Below are positions 27,720 to 36,326 of a stretch of 64,000 nucleotides of DNA, one piece after another. Each line of letters starts with the position of its first letter. Positions within the stretch are counted from its first letter, which is position 1. The position numbers and the translations under genes were made by a program. The stretch spans positions 1-64,000 of the forward strand of contig JAUVDV010000010.1 of the NCBI GenBank assembly GCA_030595125.1, written 5' to 3'. The notes beneath the pieces were generated by a model. The model saw nothing but the letters and a program-made list of their open reading frames with translations. It did not search any database and was not told where the DNA came from. The stretch comes from Deltaproteobacteria bacterium. GTDB taxonomy: Bacteria; Myxococcota_A; Polyangia; JAAYKL01.

Positions 27720-28340
27720 TCAGATATTCAGGCCTTCAACTATAGCGACCAGATCCAGTTGAACCCCGGAGGCCTCGCAGGCCACAACCGTCATATCCTC
27801 TGTGCTGAGAACGAAGACACCGGGTGCTGCGGGCCAGAGACCGTTTGCGTTCCAGAGTTCCAGGTTTGGGTTGTCGACAATGCGATAGCCGCCGTCCCAT
27901 CCGAAGGAGTCTATCATCGTGTTGATCTCCTCGATGGGAAGCAATCCGGTCTCGCCGTAGTAAGTACCAACCACTCTTCCGTTTGCTGCTTCAATCGCGT
28001 CCATTTGACTCGCCACTTCACCGAAGCGGACGTCACAAGGCGCTCATCCGGGGGCCCCGAGAACAAAGACCACGGACTTGACCGCCTTCTGGCACCAGAG
28101 GGCCTCCAGATTGAGATCCTCGTCGTAACCTACAAAAGTGTTCGGCGGCGCAACCTGGGCCATGTTCCACTGATAGGCTGCCTCCGGATACGGAGGACAG
28201 GTGACTTCTCCGTCCGTCCCCAACCCGTCGTCCAGACCGTTTCCGCCGCCTCCCTCGTCGTCACAGGCGACTACGCCCAGTCCCATGACCAGCATTATCG
28301 CACTGAGGAATAGCAATTTACCGATTGTTTTTGGTAACAT
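27720..28340 (-). CDS. Probable selenocysteine-containing thioredoxin-like lipoprotein (in-frame TGA = Sec)
   Basis: Two frames on this strand, 28340-28047 and 28043-27720, are in the same phase and separated by a single TGA (28046-28044). Read through, they give 206 residues: signal peptide with lipobox GVVAC (Cys26), SVVFVLGAPG-U99-A-P-C102, and a cis-Pro strand PAAPGVFVLS (Pro173). This is the thioredoxin/redoxin layout with UxxC where CxxC is expected. The start at MLPKTIGK has AAGGAG 7 nt upstream. A stem-loop suitable as a bacterial SECIS follows the TGA. No other stop interrupts the frame. The alternative is a nonsense mutation of a Cys codon (TGC/TGT to TGA), which cannot be excluded from one sequence. 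Confidence 0.75.
28007..28034 (-). promoter_or_regulatory. Candidate bacterial SECIS stem-loop
   Basis: Downstream of the in-frame TGA, CGCTTC-GGT-GAAGTG forms a six-pair stem (one G-T pair) with a G-rich loop, and GAC/GTC can pair outside an internal loop. The apical loop begins 22 nt after TGA, in the usual 16-37 nt range for bacterial SECIS elements. Confidence 0.5.
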
Positions 28341-28487
28341 TCGCATTCTCCTTACCGGCCAAGCCAAAGAGGTTTACGACTCCTGCAGGTTCCAGCTGCA
28401 CGAAACTCTACACCAATAGTATACACTCGTTTTGATCAAAGCACATCGTTCTTTTACATCTTCAGTCAATAAGTGTCCCTTGAACGT

Positions 28488-28503
28488 AAAAGTGTGCACT
28501 TTT
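28488..28503. other. Perfect AT-rich palindrome after a stalked lipoprotein gene
   Basis: AAAAGTG-TG-CACTTTT lies 6 nt past the stop of the 28510-29334 gene (minus strand). It could act in transcript end formation. Confidence 0.35.
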
Positions 28504-28509
28504 TATTAA

Positions 28510-29334
28510 TTAACCTGGGCAGGCCCATGACTGACATGTAAATCCGGTTTCTCCCGCGCTCGGAGCGCACATGTCCCAGGTGGTGGGACAGTCACCCGGC
28601 TCGACGCACGGATCTCCATCGTAATGACATCCCTTGCTGATAAGCGGAGGAGGATCGAGAGAGCTGCAGATCGAATCGAAATAGGGCATGCAAACTCCCC
28701 CTGTTGAATACGTGCAATCCGAGTTGACCTTGCAGCCCACGTAAACACATATGTCCTTCTGAAACCCCCACGCTCCGACCGGTATGCATTGCTGCTCGGC
28801 GGGCGAGGGACAATCCGAGTCATCGTCGCATTCATCACAAATGCATTCGTTGTGCGGGTGTAAGAATCCCACGTAGTACTCCTGCACCAGGTAGCAATCG
28901 CAATCCACCCCGGGGCAATCCGCCGACGTGGTGCAATCATCGCTCCCCGGGTTGGGACTCGGAGAGGTTGTCGGCGTATCCGGCGGATAGATGCAGGTCC
29001 ACCATCCACCCGGCTCGTCCGGAACCAACTCGCAGGTGCCCCCTGTCACCAGGGTGCAATCGCCGTTGTCGATGCATTCGCCGCTGATGTCCGTGTCGCT
29101 GTCCGTATCGCTGTCCGTGTCGCTGTCCGTGTCGCTGTCCGTGTCGCTGTCCGTATCGCTGTCCGTGTCGCTGTCCGTATCGCTGTCCGTGTCGCTGTCC
29201 GTATCGCTGTCACCGTCTGTATCGGAATCCGTGGACGCGTCCGAAACGTTGTTGGGTTCCTGTACGTTTCCACACCCGGCAAACCCAACCACCGCGCACA
29301 ACAGTGCAATCAATGTTCCAAATTCAATTTTCAT
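28510..29334 (-). CDS. (S/T)D-stalk Cys-rich lipoprotein
   Basis: 274 residues. Lipobox GFAGC (Cys21), a long (TDSD)n stalk at ~34-82, then a domain with about 24 cysteines in short knots (ECIDNGDCTL, CNECIC-like spacing, DDCTTSADCPG, DSDCPSPAEQQC). Such repeated 'C..D.DC....C' patterns are common in myxobacterial surface lipoproteins and are probably disulfide-bonded. No catalytic motif is visible. Ends in SWACPG. Confidence 0.82.
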   Translation of the reverse strand: MKIEFGTLIALLCAVVGFAGCGNVQEPNNVSDASTDSDTDGDSDTDSDTDSDTDSDTDSDTDSDTDSDTDSDTDSDTDSDTDISGECIDNGDCTLVTGGTCELVPDEPGGWWTCIYPPDTPTTSPSPNPGSDDCTTSADCPGVDCDCYLVQEYYVGFLHPHNECICDECDDDSDCPSPAEQQCIPVGAWGFQKDICVYVGCKVNSDCTYSTGGVCMPYFDSICSSLDPPPLISKGCHYDGDPCVEPGDCPTTWDMCAPSAGETGFTCQSWACPG

Positions 29335-29443
29335 GAAACCCTCCCGTTCAAGTTAGTGATTTCAAGTTAGCAACCCCATTATATACCTCTGAAAGTAGTA
29401 ATTTTTAAAAAGTGTTACCAAACATTTCTGCCATAGCCATGCA

Positions 29444-29603
29444 CCGCGGAAATAAATCCCGCGGCCAGAAATGCGCCACTTCGTGTCGGAAAGGGCTTCG
29501 CCCTGAAGCACTGAAAGCTCTGCGGGCTGTTTCTGAATCGTCTTTTCGTAGGCCTCGGGCCTTTTGTGTTCTTTATTTCTGGCCGCGGGATTTATTTCCG
29601 CGG
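29444..29603. mobile_element. MITE-like element, 160 bp with 29-bp perfect terminal inverted repeats
   Basis: 29444-29472 and 29575-29603 are perfect reverse complements (begins CCGCGGAAATAAATCCCGCG). The 102-bp interior holds AGGGC-TTC-GCCCT and GGCC-TCG-GGCC hairpins and no ORF. No clear target duplication flanks it. The structure is that of a non-autonomous palindromic element. The remaining parts of the 308-bp gap 29335-29642 hold nothing recognisable. Confidence 0.85.
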
Positions 29604-29642
29604 GATCGGCGATATTGCCGGTAGGCTGAGGAATTAAGCATC

Positions 29643-31475
29643 CTAAAGCCCTGTAACTTCGTAGCGCAAAGACGGGCTCTTGATGCCCGACTTCTCGAAC
29701 TTGTCCATCATCACCTTGCGAGCCTGCGCGAGAACTCCCTTGAGTTCGTATTCCTTTTCACCCTTCGCGAGGATGTACTTCCCGACCAGTTCTTTCGCCT
29801 GATCGTAGTCGCCCGTGAGCTGGATGGTCGCCACTTTTTTGGCAAGCGACTCCACCGCAGCGGGCATCTTCTCGTAATGCATTGTGAACCTGCCGGTCTT
29901 TTCATTCCAGGTGACGGCACCTGCGTCCAGGTACCAGCCCAGCTGGATCGCCACCATCCGAGGGTAGACGCCGCTCAGCGGATACTGGAGAAGACCCAGA
30001 ATGTGCATGAGGGCCGATGTGTAGCGAACCATCTCCTGCTTCTCGTCCACCCAGCCGTTTTTTTTCTGGAACGAGAGCAACCACAACCCGAACGTATCGG
30101 CCTTCTCCTCTTCGAGCAGCGTGTCGTACTCCTTGAGCGCCTCCTTGACCGTGGTCTCCTTGCCCTTGGGGTTCTTCACCTTCATCTCGTGATAGGCGCC
30201 GAACCCGTGAGCGAACTCGTGGAAGGTCACGTTCGTGATATCCGCTTTCGCGTTCACGTACTTGATTTGAGATTCATCCAGAACGAGATCGGCGCGAGTC
30301 TTTGAAACTCCCTCGAAGGCCATGGAGTGATTCACCATCATCACTTTCTTGTACAGGCCCTCGTCCACCGACTTGCCCCTGTTGGGGAGATGGAACGCCA
30401 CCGTGGCGCCGCGATCTCTTCGGCCGTCTCCGCTCGCCATCCAGATGTCCACAGCCCGGATGGAGATCCGGGGGTCGAGCTTTCGGCTCTTGTAGATTTC
30501 GGGGCCGACCAGCTCGCCCAGAGCGTTTTCCATGGCCTGCAGGTTGGCCTTGAACTTTACCAGTTCATCCGTGATCTTCCTGTCCACACGACCGATGTAA
30601 ATCTCGAAGAGAGCCTTGAGCTGGTGGGGGTTCTTGTAGGTCTCGTAGGGCCCCACTGTCACTTCCCAGTCGCCCTCGATGGCGATCCAGTCGTAGTCGG
30701 AATCGTCGTAGGGATACGGGTCGTCAGCCTCCAGTGCATCTGCCGCGGAGAGAAGGAACTTCTTCAGCGACTTGTGCGTGGCGCCCGCGGCCGCCGCCCG
30801 AAGCTCTATTGCGAGCTCTTTCATTTTGGGCCCCAGCGCGTCGGTCTGCGAGTACGGAACGGCCTCCAGCTTTTTGTCCTTGCTGCGGCGAACCACCGTG
30901 AACGGGCTGATCAGTTCCTTGCCGTTTATCTGATTGGAAAGCGCCTTGTACTCCTGGTCCGACATGTCATCCGGCCAGTGCATATGGCCGATTTGCTTTT
31001 CGGGTTTCTTCGCCAGAGCACAGCACTCGGGGGACTCGTTGTCCGCGCACCAGGGGTTCTGAAACCGCGTGAAGATTTTTTTCTCCACTTCGGTTCCACT
31101 GGCAATTATCTGTTTTTCCCACTCGAGGTTCTTCGGGTGGAGTTGAAGCATGTGGAGATCTTCTATCAGCTCCGCCGCCGCGAGCAGGTGCCTCAGCATC
31201 TCCTTTTCTTTGTCGGGGAGATCCGCGGCGGAGTGCGTGAGAACCTTGTCCTGGTAGAGACCCCATTCCTTTTCGAGCAGCGCCTGACGCGGGTCTCCTG
31301 TCTTCTCATCCGTCTTCTTTTCAACCCCGGCGTCCGATGGCACGATTTTGCCAATGGGGGACAGGAAGTACTCACCCTTTTTCTTATCGCTATCGCCGTC
31401 CGTGGCCTCCGTTGAATCCGCAGATCCGCAGCCCCAGATAATCATAGATAGTGTAATTATTACAAGACGTTTCAT
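29643..31475 (-). CDS. Lipoprotein metallopeptidase of dipeptidyl-peptidase III (M49)-like type
   Basis: 610 residues from MKRLVIITLS (AAGGAGG 6 nt upstream; a longer frame to 31535 is unlikely). Lipobox region MIIWGC. The zinc site is TFHEFAHGFGAYHE (HExxH, at ~417), with a third ligand candidate in LLEEEKADTFGLW (~455). VTVGPYETYKNP and IYIGRVD match the M49-like family that has HExxH instead of the HExxxH of classical DPP III. It is predicted to act on peptides outside the inner membrane. A Nudix-linked M49 relative is an alternative label. Confidence 0.85.
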   Translation of the reverse strand: MKRLVIITLSMIIWGCGSADSTEATDGDSDKKKGEYFLSPIGKIVPSDAGVEKKTDEKTGDPRQALLEKEWGLYQDKVLTHSAADLPDKEKEMLRHLLAAAELIEDLHMLQLHPKNLEWEKQIIASGTEVEKKIFTRFQNPWCADNESPECCALAKKPEKQIGHMHWPDDMSDQEYKALSNQINGKELISPFTVVRRSKDKKLEAVPYSQTDALGPKMKELAIELRAAAAGATHKSLKKFLLSAADALEADDPYPYDDSDYDWIAIEGDWEVTVGPYETYKNPHQLKALFEIYIGRVDRKITDELVKFKANLQAMENALGELVGPEIYKSRKLDPRISIRAVDIWMASGDGRRDRGATVAFHLPNRGKSVDEGLYKKVMMVNHSMAFEGVSKTRADLVLDESQIKYVNAKADITNVTFHEFAHGFGAYHEMKVKNPKGKETTVKEALKEYDTLLEEEKADTFGLWLLSFQKKNGWVDEKQEMVRYTSALMHILGLLQYPLSGVYPRMVAIQLGWYLDAGAVTWNEKTGRFTMHYEKMPAAVESLAKKVATIQLTGDYDQAKELVGKYILAKGEKEYELKGVLAQARKVMMDKFEKSGIKSPSLRYEVTGL

Positions 31476-31553
31476 GGCATTCCTCCTTGTGAACGCCGAC
31501 ACTATATCACGGCCCGCCACCGAAACGAAGAGCACGAATTAGCAACCCCCGTA

Positions 31554-31582
31554 CCGCGCCCTTATGAGGACGCGGTCAGGAT
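31554..31582. repeat. Solo 29-bp REP-like unit next to a stop codon
   Basis: Identical over 29 bp to the left end of the element at 57867-58095 (CCGCGCCCTTATGAGGACGC...). It forms a CCGCG/CGCGG hairpin and sits 1 nt beyond the stop of the 31584-32309 gene. Confidence 0.9.
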
Positions 31583-31583
31583 T

Positions 31584-32309
31584 TTAGTAGTAGTCGACTG
31601 TTATGCTTCGGAGGCAGACCGTCGGAACGCCGATGGTGTCCACCACCATGAGATCGCTGAAAAGCACACCAAACCCCTCGACCCATTCCATGTAAGCCCC
31701 CGTGACAATCGGTCGATACTCCACATGGGCTCCGCCGTCGGGCCAGTAGTAGAGATCCGCCTCTGATACGTCAATCGGATTGCCGCAAAAATACCCTCCT
31801 TCCCCATACACTCCGACAATGCTCTGGGAGGTGTAATCCACTTCGGGCAGGCCTGCGTCGCCCCCCATGGTATCCTGCACCGCCGTATCCAGAACGGTGT
31901 GACCGTCCGGCCCCACGATTTTGAAATAGTACGAGTTCCAGCTGCCGCCGCTTTCGCAAATTATCTCGGGAGAAGCATCGCAGAAAGGCGACGGTAAATA
32001 CCACCACAGTCCGGGGATCATAGCGAGACCCGCATCGCCCGGGTGCACCTCAGTCGATGCATCGCACTGTCCGAAATCGTCGTAACTGGACCATGACCAG
32101 GAACCGCATTCTGGTTCTGACTCCGTTTCCGTGACTGTATCGGTATCGGTATCCGTGTCGGTATCCGAATCCGCGTCAGTGTCCACGTCCGTGTCCGTGT
32201 CGGTATCGGTGGTCCCGCTGTCGATACCGCTGTCGATGCCCTGCGTGTCGTTCGAGCAGCCGGCGATGACCACGGCCAAGATCAGTAAAAAATATTTGAT
32301 ATCGATCAT
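31584..32309 (-). CDS. (S/T)D-stalk lipoprotein, unknown domain
   Basis: 241 residues. Lipobox VIAGC (Cys18), stalk of TD/SD/AD/VD dipeptides at ~32-60, then a domain rich in Tyr, Trp and Gly with five Cys (ECGSW, GQCDAS, FCDASPEIICES, YFCGN, VCLR). No known family recognised; secondary structure looks mainly beta. Followed directly by a solo REP-like unit. Confidence 0.8.
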   Translation of the reverse strand: MIDIKYFLLILAVVIAGCSNDTQGIDSGIDSGTTDTDTDTDVDTDADSDTDTDTDTDTVTETESEPECGSWSWSSYDDFGQCDASTEVHPGDAGLAMIPGLWWYLPSPFCDASPEIICESGGSWNSYYFKIVGPDGHTVLDTAVQDTMGGDAGLPEVDYTSQSIVGVYGEGGYFCGNPIDVSEADLYYWPDGGAHVEYRPIVTGAYMEWVEGFGVLFSDLMVVDTIGVPTVCLRSITVDYY

Positions 32310-32426
32310 CCCGACCCACCTCCATCTATCGGGACGATCATATCATCTTTGGATTCGGTGATTTGTTTTTTAGCGATTTGCCTTATAATACTCAACGTGC
32401 GCTGGTTTCATCGTGGAGGACTCGAC

Positions 32427-32657
32427 ATGAACCAATGGATCGAATCAAAACCCGGAAAGTTCGGCGGCAAACCTTGCATAAAGGGAACGCGCATCAGTGT
32501 TGAGTTCATACTGGAACTCATGGCGAGCGGCGCTACCAAGAGCGACATCTTGAGGGATTATTCGCAACTTACCTCCGAAGGGCTGGCCGCCGCCATTGCC
32601 TATGCGGCAAAATCCATGAAAAATGAAATCGTCTGGGATTCAAATCTCGCCATATGA
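32427..32657 (+). CDS. DUF433 antitoxin
   Basis: 76 residues. GKFGGKPCIKGTRISVEFILELMASGATKSDILRDY is the DUF433 signature (HTH-like, VapB54 type). A GGAGG-like site lies before the ATG. It overlaps the next gene by 4 nt. DUF433 proteins pair with DUF5615 PIN-like toxins as type II modules, which is the arrangement here. Confidence 0.93.
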   Translation: MNQWIESKPGKFGGKPCIKGTRISVEFILELMASGATKSDILRDYSQLTSEGLAAAIAYAAKSMKNEIVWDSNLAI

Positions 32658-33061
32658 AGCTTTTCGATTATCCACTACTTGTAGATGAAAACATCAACAT
32701 TCAAGTGGTGAAGTCCCTTGTTGAAAAGGGGAGGAACGTATCGACAGTAGCCGGGGAAGGGTTGGCCGGGAGGGACGATGTGGATGTGCTCCGACACGCC
32801 CACAGTCAAAACATGGTCGTTATCACTCACGACAGCGACTTTGGAGCCCTGGCCACTCGAGCGGGCGAACCGTTCACCGGAATTGTGTATCTCAGGCCTG
32901 GACATATTTCACCGGCCTTTGTCATGGAGATGATACAGGAACTCGAACTCATCGAAGCGGACATCAAGACGCCTTTCATTGTTGTCGCCGAACGACGCGC
33001 CGATATCATGCGTGTTCGGTTACGTCTGACTGAACGAGATTCAGGTGCTATAGTGGAGTAG
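32654..33061 (+). CDS. DUF5615 PIN-like toxin
   Basis: 135 residues. LLVDENINIQVVKSLVEKG (acidic cluster), GRDDVDVLRHA and VVITHDSDFGALA are the conserved blocks of the DUF5615/Mut7-C-like PIN fold, with Asp residues positioned for metal-dependent RNA cleavage. Translation is coupled to the DUF433 antitoxin by ATGA overlap. RNA target unknown. Confidence 0.93.
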   Translation: MKLFDYPLLVDENINIQVVKSLVEKGRNVSTVAGEGLAGRDDVDVLRHAHSQNMVVITHDSDFGALATRAGEPFTGIVYLRPGHISPAFVMEMIQELELIEADIKTPFIVVAERRADIMRVRLRLTERDSGAIVE

Positions 33062-33073
33062 GAAAATCGAATC

Positions 33074-33982
33074 ATGCGACTAACACTTACAGCACTTCTT
33101 TTTGTTCTTCTTGCCTGGCCGTCGTGTACGGACAATGACTCCCGGCCGGACGGGGGTGATACGGATACGGATACCGACGCGGATACAGACGCGGATACGG
33201 ATACCGACACGGATACGGATTCGGACGGGGACGGGGACGAGTGCAGCGAAGAGGCCAAGCTGGTCTACGTCGTGGATACCCAATACAAACTGTTCCGTTT
33301 CGATCCTCCGGCCAAGACCTTCGATTACGTGGGCACCATGGAGTGCGATAGCGGCGGATCGCCGTTCTCCATGGCGGTGGGGCGAAACGACAAGGCCTAT
33401 GTTCTCTACTGGGCCTCGTACAACTGCCTGGGAATCAACCAGGTCAGCATCCACGACGCCCACTGCGAAACCCTCGTTCCGTTTGAATGCGGCCAGTACG
33501 ATTTCGACACCTTCGGGATGGGCTTTGCGACAGACGGACCGGACACAACGGAAGAAACCCTCTACGTGGGCAAATCCAATTTCGTATCCAGCGGATCACA
33601 GCTCGCCTCTATTGACACCAACATCTGGGAGCTCTCCCCCATCGCGCCCATCTCGGAGTCCCCCGAACTGACAGGCAACCAGAACGGAGAGCTCTGGGCT
33701 TTCTTCGCCTGGGCGCCCACGCCCAAGGTGGCACAGATCAACAAGCAGACCGGCGAGGAGAGCAACGCCTATTACATCACCGAGTTTCCGAGCGTCGCTG
33801 CGGCCTTCGCCTTCGCTTACTGGGGCGGCGATTTCTACCTGTTCCACGCCCCCGCCGAGGAAACCACCACCGTCTGGCGCCTGCATAACGATTCCCTGGA
33901 GGTCTGGATCCCGTCGGAAGCGACGGCCTTTTCTATTGTCGGGGCGGGCGTATCCACATGCGCGCCGACGATTATCGAATAA
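33074..33982 (+). CDS. (S/T)D-stalk lipoprotein with beta-propeller-like domain
   Basis: 302 residues. Lipobox AWPSC (Cys18), TD/AD/SD stalk at ~30-54, then repeated blocks such as KLVYVVDTQYKLFRFDPP, KAYVLYWASYNCLGI, ETLYVGKSNF and GDFYLFHAPAE that suggest a propeller of short beta blades. Ends in STCAPTIIE. Starts 12 nt after the DUF5615 toxin but is not an obvious part of that module. The 3' end overlaps convergent lpxA by 11 nt. Confidence 0.8.
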   Translation: MRLTLTALLFVLLAWPSCTDNDSRPDGGDTDTDTDADTDADTDTDTDTDSDGDGDECSEEAKLVYVVDTQYKLFRFDPPAKTFDYVGTMECDSGGSPFSMAVGRNDKAYVLYWASYNCLGINQVSIHDAHCETLVPFECGQYDFDTFGMGFATDGPDTTEETLYVGKSNFVSSGSQLASIDTNIWELSPIAPISESPELTGNQNGELWAFFAWAPTPKVAQINKQTGEESNAYYITEFPSVAAAFAFAYWGGDFYLFHAPAEETTTVWRLHNDSLEVWIPSEATAFSIVGAGVSTCAPTIIE

Positions 33983-34793
33983 CGCCTCGCTCTGCTTTTT
34001 CGAGAAAAACCAGCATTCGCCCGGCCTCCGGCGTCAGCGAGGACTCGTCGCGAAACTCGGAAACGATGGATTCAATACCCAGACTGGTTTGCTTGAGCGC
34101 AATGAATATTCGCTTGATCTGCCGGCGGGACTCCTTTGAAAAACCCCGCCGTTCGAGACCTACGCGATTGACCGCGCGCAACCTTGCGCGATCTCCTGCC
34201 ACGATACAAAAAGACGGGGCATCTCTCTCCACCATGGCTCCAGCAGCCAGCATGGCCGATTCCCCGATTCGCAGGAAGGCCCCGACCGCCACCATCCCAC
34301 CAAAGACCGCGTGGTCCTGAACCTCGACATGCCCGGCCAGGGTGGCGTGGTTCGCCATGACGATGTTGTCCCCCAGCGTGCAGTCGTGCGCCACGTGGCA
34401 GTAGGCCATCAACATGTTGGAGTTCCCTATCTCGGTCACTCCTCCGCCGTGGGCCGTACCGCGGCTGACGGTTACATGCTCTCTGAAAATATTGCCGTCA
34501 CCGATCTGTAACCTGGTGTCCTCTCCGTTGTGACGCAGATCCTGGGGAGCACCACCGATGCAGGCAAAGGGAAAGACCTCGTTGTCGTTCCCCATGACCG
34601 TGGATCCCTCCATTACCGCATGAGTGTGGACGATGCACCTGTCTCCAAGACGCACCCCCTCCCCTATCACCGCAAAAGGCCCCACGGTGCAATCGCGTCC
34701 CAGGACAGCGCCGGGGTGTATATCCGCGCCGGGATCGATAAAAGATCCCTTTCGCCTACGCGCCGCCGCGATATCGTTTAATGGTTCCGACAT
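33972..34793 (-). CDS. lpxA: UDP-N-acetylglucosamine O-acyltransferase
   Basis: 273 residues, first enzyme of lipid A synthesis. Left-handed beta-helix hexapeptides throughout the first ~190 residues (PGADIHPGAVLGRDCTVGPF), the catalytic His in AYCHVAHDC, and a C-terminal helical region starting NRVGLERRGFSKE. It follows fabZ by 6 nt in the lpxD-fabZ-lpxA run. Confidence 0.96.
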   Translation of the reverse strand: MSEPLNDIAAARRRKGSFIDPGADIHPGAVLGRDCTVGPFAVIGEGVRLGDRCIVHTHAVMEGSTVMGNDNEVFPFACIGGAPQDLRHNGEDTRLQIGDGNIFREHVTVSRGTAHGGGVTEIGNSNMLMAYCHVAHDCTLGDNIVMANHATLAGHVEVQDHAVFGGMVAVGAFLRIGESAMLAAGAMVERDAPSFCIVAGDRARLRAVNRVGLERRGFSKESRRQIKRIFIALKQTSLGIESIVSEFRDESSLTPEAGRMLVFLEKAERGVIR

Positions 34794-34799
34794 TTGTTC

Positions 34800-35264
34800 C
34801 TAGATGATGTCATCCCGGCTGTTGACCGAAAGCACCAGCCCGCTCTCCGCCACCATGAAGTCATCGACGAAACACCGCACGTTGAAGCGCCACACGTTGC
34901 TGCGCTTCTGGGTGAGCGTCCCCTCTATCTCTACAACGTCGCCCGGTATTATGGCTCGCTTGAACTTGGTCTTGTTGACTCCGACCAGGGATACAACCTG
35001 TTTGCCCGAGTCGAATTTATCTGTGGCGTAAGCCAAAATGGAGCAGGCCTGGATCATGGATTCGATCAACATGGCCGCCGGAAAAACGGGGAGATCGGGG
35101 AAATGACCGTTCATGCAGGGCTCGTTGGCCGTAATGTTTTTGATGGCCATGATCTTCTTGCCGGGATTGAGATCGATGACTGCATCGACGAGGACGGCCG
35201 GGGGCTTGTGTGGAAGTATTCTGAGAATGCTCCCAATATCCAGCGATTGAGTTCGCTTTGTCAT
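34800..35264 (-). CDS. fabZ: 3-hydroxyacyl-ACP dehydratase FabZ
   Basis: 154 residues from MTKRTQSLDIG, with GGAGG upstream; its ATGA overlaps the lpxD stop. Hot-dog fold with ILPHKPPAVLVDAVIDL and the catalytic region NGHFPDLPVFPAAMLIESMIQ (His and Glu). Dehydrates beta-hydroxyacyl-ACP, competing with LpxA/LpxD for the same substrate, which explains the common operon. Confidence 0.95.
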   Translation of the reverse strand: MTKRTQSLDIGSILRILPHKPPAVLVDAVIDLNPGKKIMAIKNITANEPCMNGHFPDLPVFPAAMLIESMIQACSILAYATDKFDSGKQVVSLVGVNKTKFKRAIIPGDVVEIEGTLTQKRSNVWRFNVRCFVDDFMVAESGLVLSVNSRDDII

Positions 35265-36220
35265 TGATCCTCCGTCTTGCTTCCGTCTTCGACTCTTGCC
35301 TCGGCCAGGAACCTTGCCATTAGCCTGCGCCACTTGTCGTGCGGGATCGCCGGCATTCCGGCAACGCTTGATCCTCGCGCCACATCTCCCGTTACCCCAC
35401 CTTGCCCTGCAACCCTGACTCCGTCACCTATCGAAACATGGTCGGCCACGCCTACCTGACCTCCGAGCATAACGTCATCACCCACCAGTGTCGACCCGGC
35501 CAACCCCGTTTGTGCTGCGATGAGGGTCCGCTCGCCGATTTGCACGTTGTGTCCCACCTGCACCAGGTTATCGATTTTCGTTTCCCGACCGATCACGGTG
35601 TGCCCGAGCGTTCCTCGATCCACGCACGCCCCCGCTCCGATCTCCACGAAATCGCGCAGCTCCACACGGCCCACTTGCCGGATCTTGACCGGGCCATCCA
35701 CGCTCGGAACGAAGCCGAACCCCTCGTACCCGATGACTGCCCCGGGTCCGATGCGAACGTATTTCCCGATCATTGTTCCTTCCATCAGGACCGCATTGGG
35801 ACCGATCCAGCTCCCTTCCCCGACCTTCACTCCAGCCTCGATCACCGCACCCGGACCGATCCAGGCCGACGAGTGAACGGACGCGCCGTCATCGACGATA
35901 GCGGACGGGTGGACAAAGCCCTGCGGCTTGCTCGAAGGAAAAAAGACGTCAATGACCTGGGCCAGCGCCAGCATCGGATCCCCGTGTACCAGCACCGAGG
36001 TTACGCCCCTTTCGAGCGCGAGGGGAGCCAGGGATTCATCGGTCAGCACTACGCCGGGGATGGCGTTCATGTTGTTGAGATATCTCTTGCGGAGAAGCGG
36101 AGAGAGGCAATCCGGATCCGCCTGATCCAGAGGACGAAGCCCCCGCACCAGGAGATCCGATTCACCGAGTAGCTTGCCGCCGAGGATATCGGCCAGTTCG
36201 AGAACGCTTTTTTCTATCAA
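35261..36220 (-). CDS. lpxD: UDP-3-O-acylglucosamine N-acyltransferase
   Basis: 319 residues, third acylation-path step of lipid A synthesis. N-terminal uridine-binding part, then hexapeptide beta-helix (VHPSAIVDDGASVHSSAWIG). Catalytic His in VQVGHNVQIG; GQVGVADHVSIGDGV and AGMPAIPHDKWRR close the domain. The upstream neighbour is gdhA instead of the usual skp. Confidence 0.96.
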   Translation of the reverse strand: MIEKSVLELADILGGKLLGESDLLVRGLRPLDQADPDCLSPLLRKRYLNNMNAIPGVVLTDESLAPLALERGVTSVLVHGDPMLALAQVIDVFFPSSKPQGFVHPSAIVDDGASVHSSAWIGPGAVIEAGVKVGEGSWIGPNAVLMEGTMIGKYVRIGPGAVIGYEGFGFVPSVDGPVKIRQVGRVELRDFVEIGAGACVDRGTLGHTVIGRETKIDNLVQVGHNVQIGERTLIAAQTGLAGSTLVGDDVMLGGQVGVADHVSIGDGVRVAGQGGVTGDVARGSSVAGMPAIPHDKWRRLMARFLAEARVEDGSKTEDQ

Positions 36221-36326
36221 TGGGTTTCCCTTTTTTGAGGGGGCATCAAATTACGTCGGCATTATACAGCGTAATAATGAAAGAAGAAAAACTGATTTGG
36301 GGGGGGGCTGATGAAGAATGTAGGCC

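Noticed and set aside
28044-28046. Two separate genes or a frameshift
   Set aside because: Both parts are in the same phase, so no frameshift is needed; the second part has only a GTG without ribosome site and would lack half the thioredoxin fold.
29444-29603. Rho-independent terminator pair for the flanking genes
   Set aside because: The 29-bp arms are far apart and no T-run follows; the structure fits a mobile element better, though a role in ending transcripts is not excluded.
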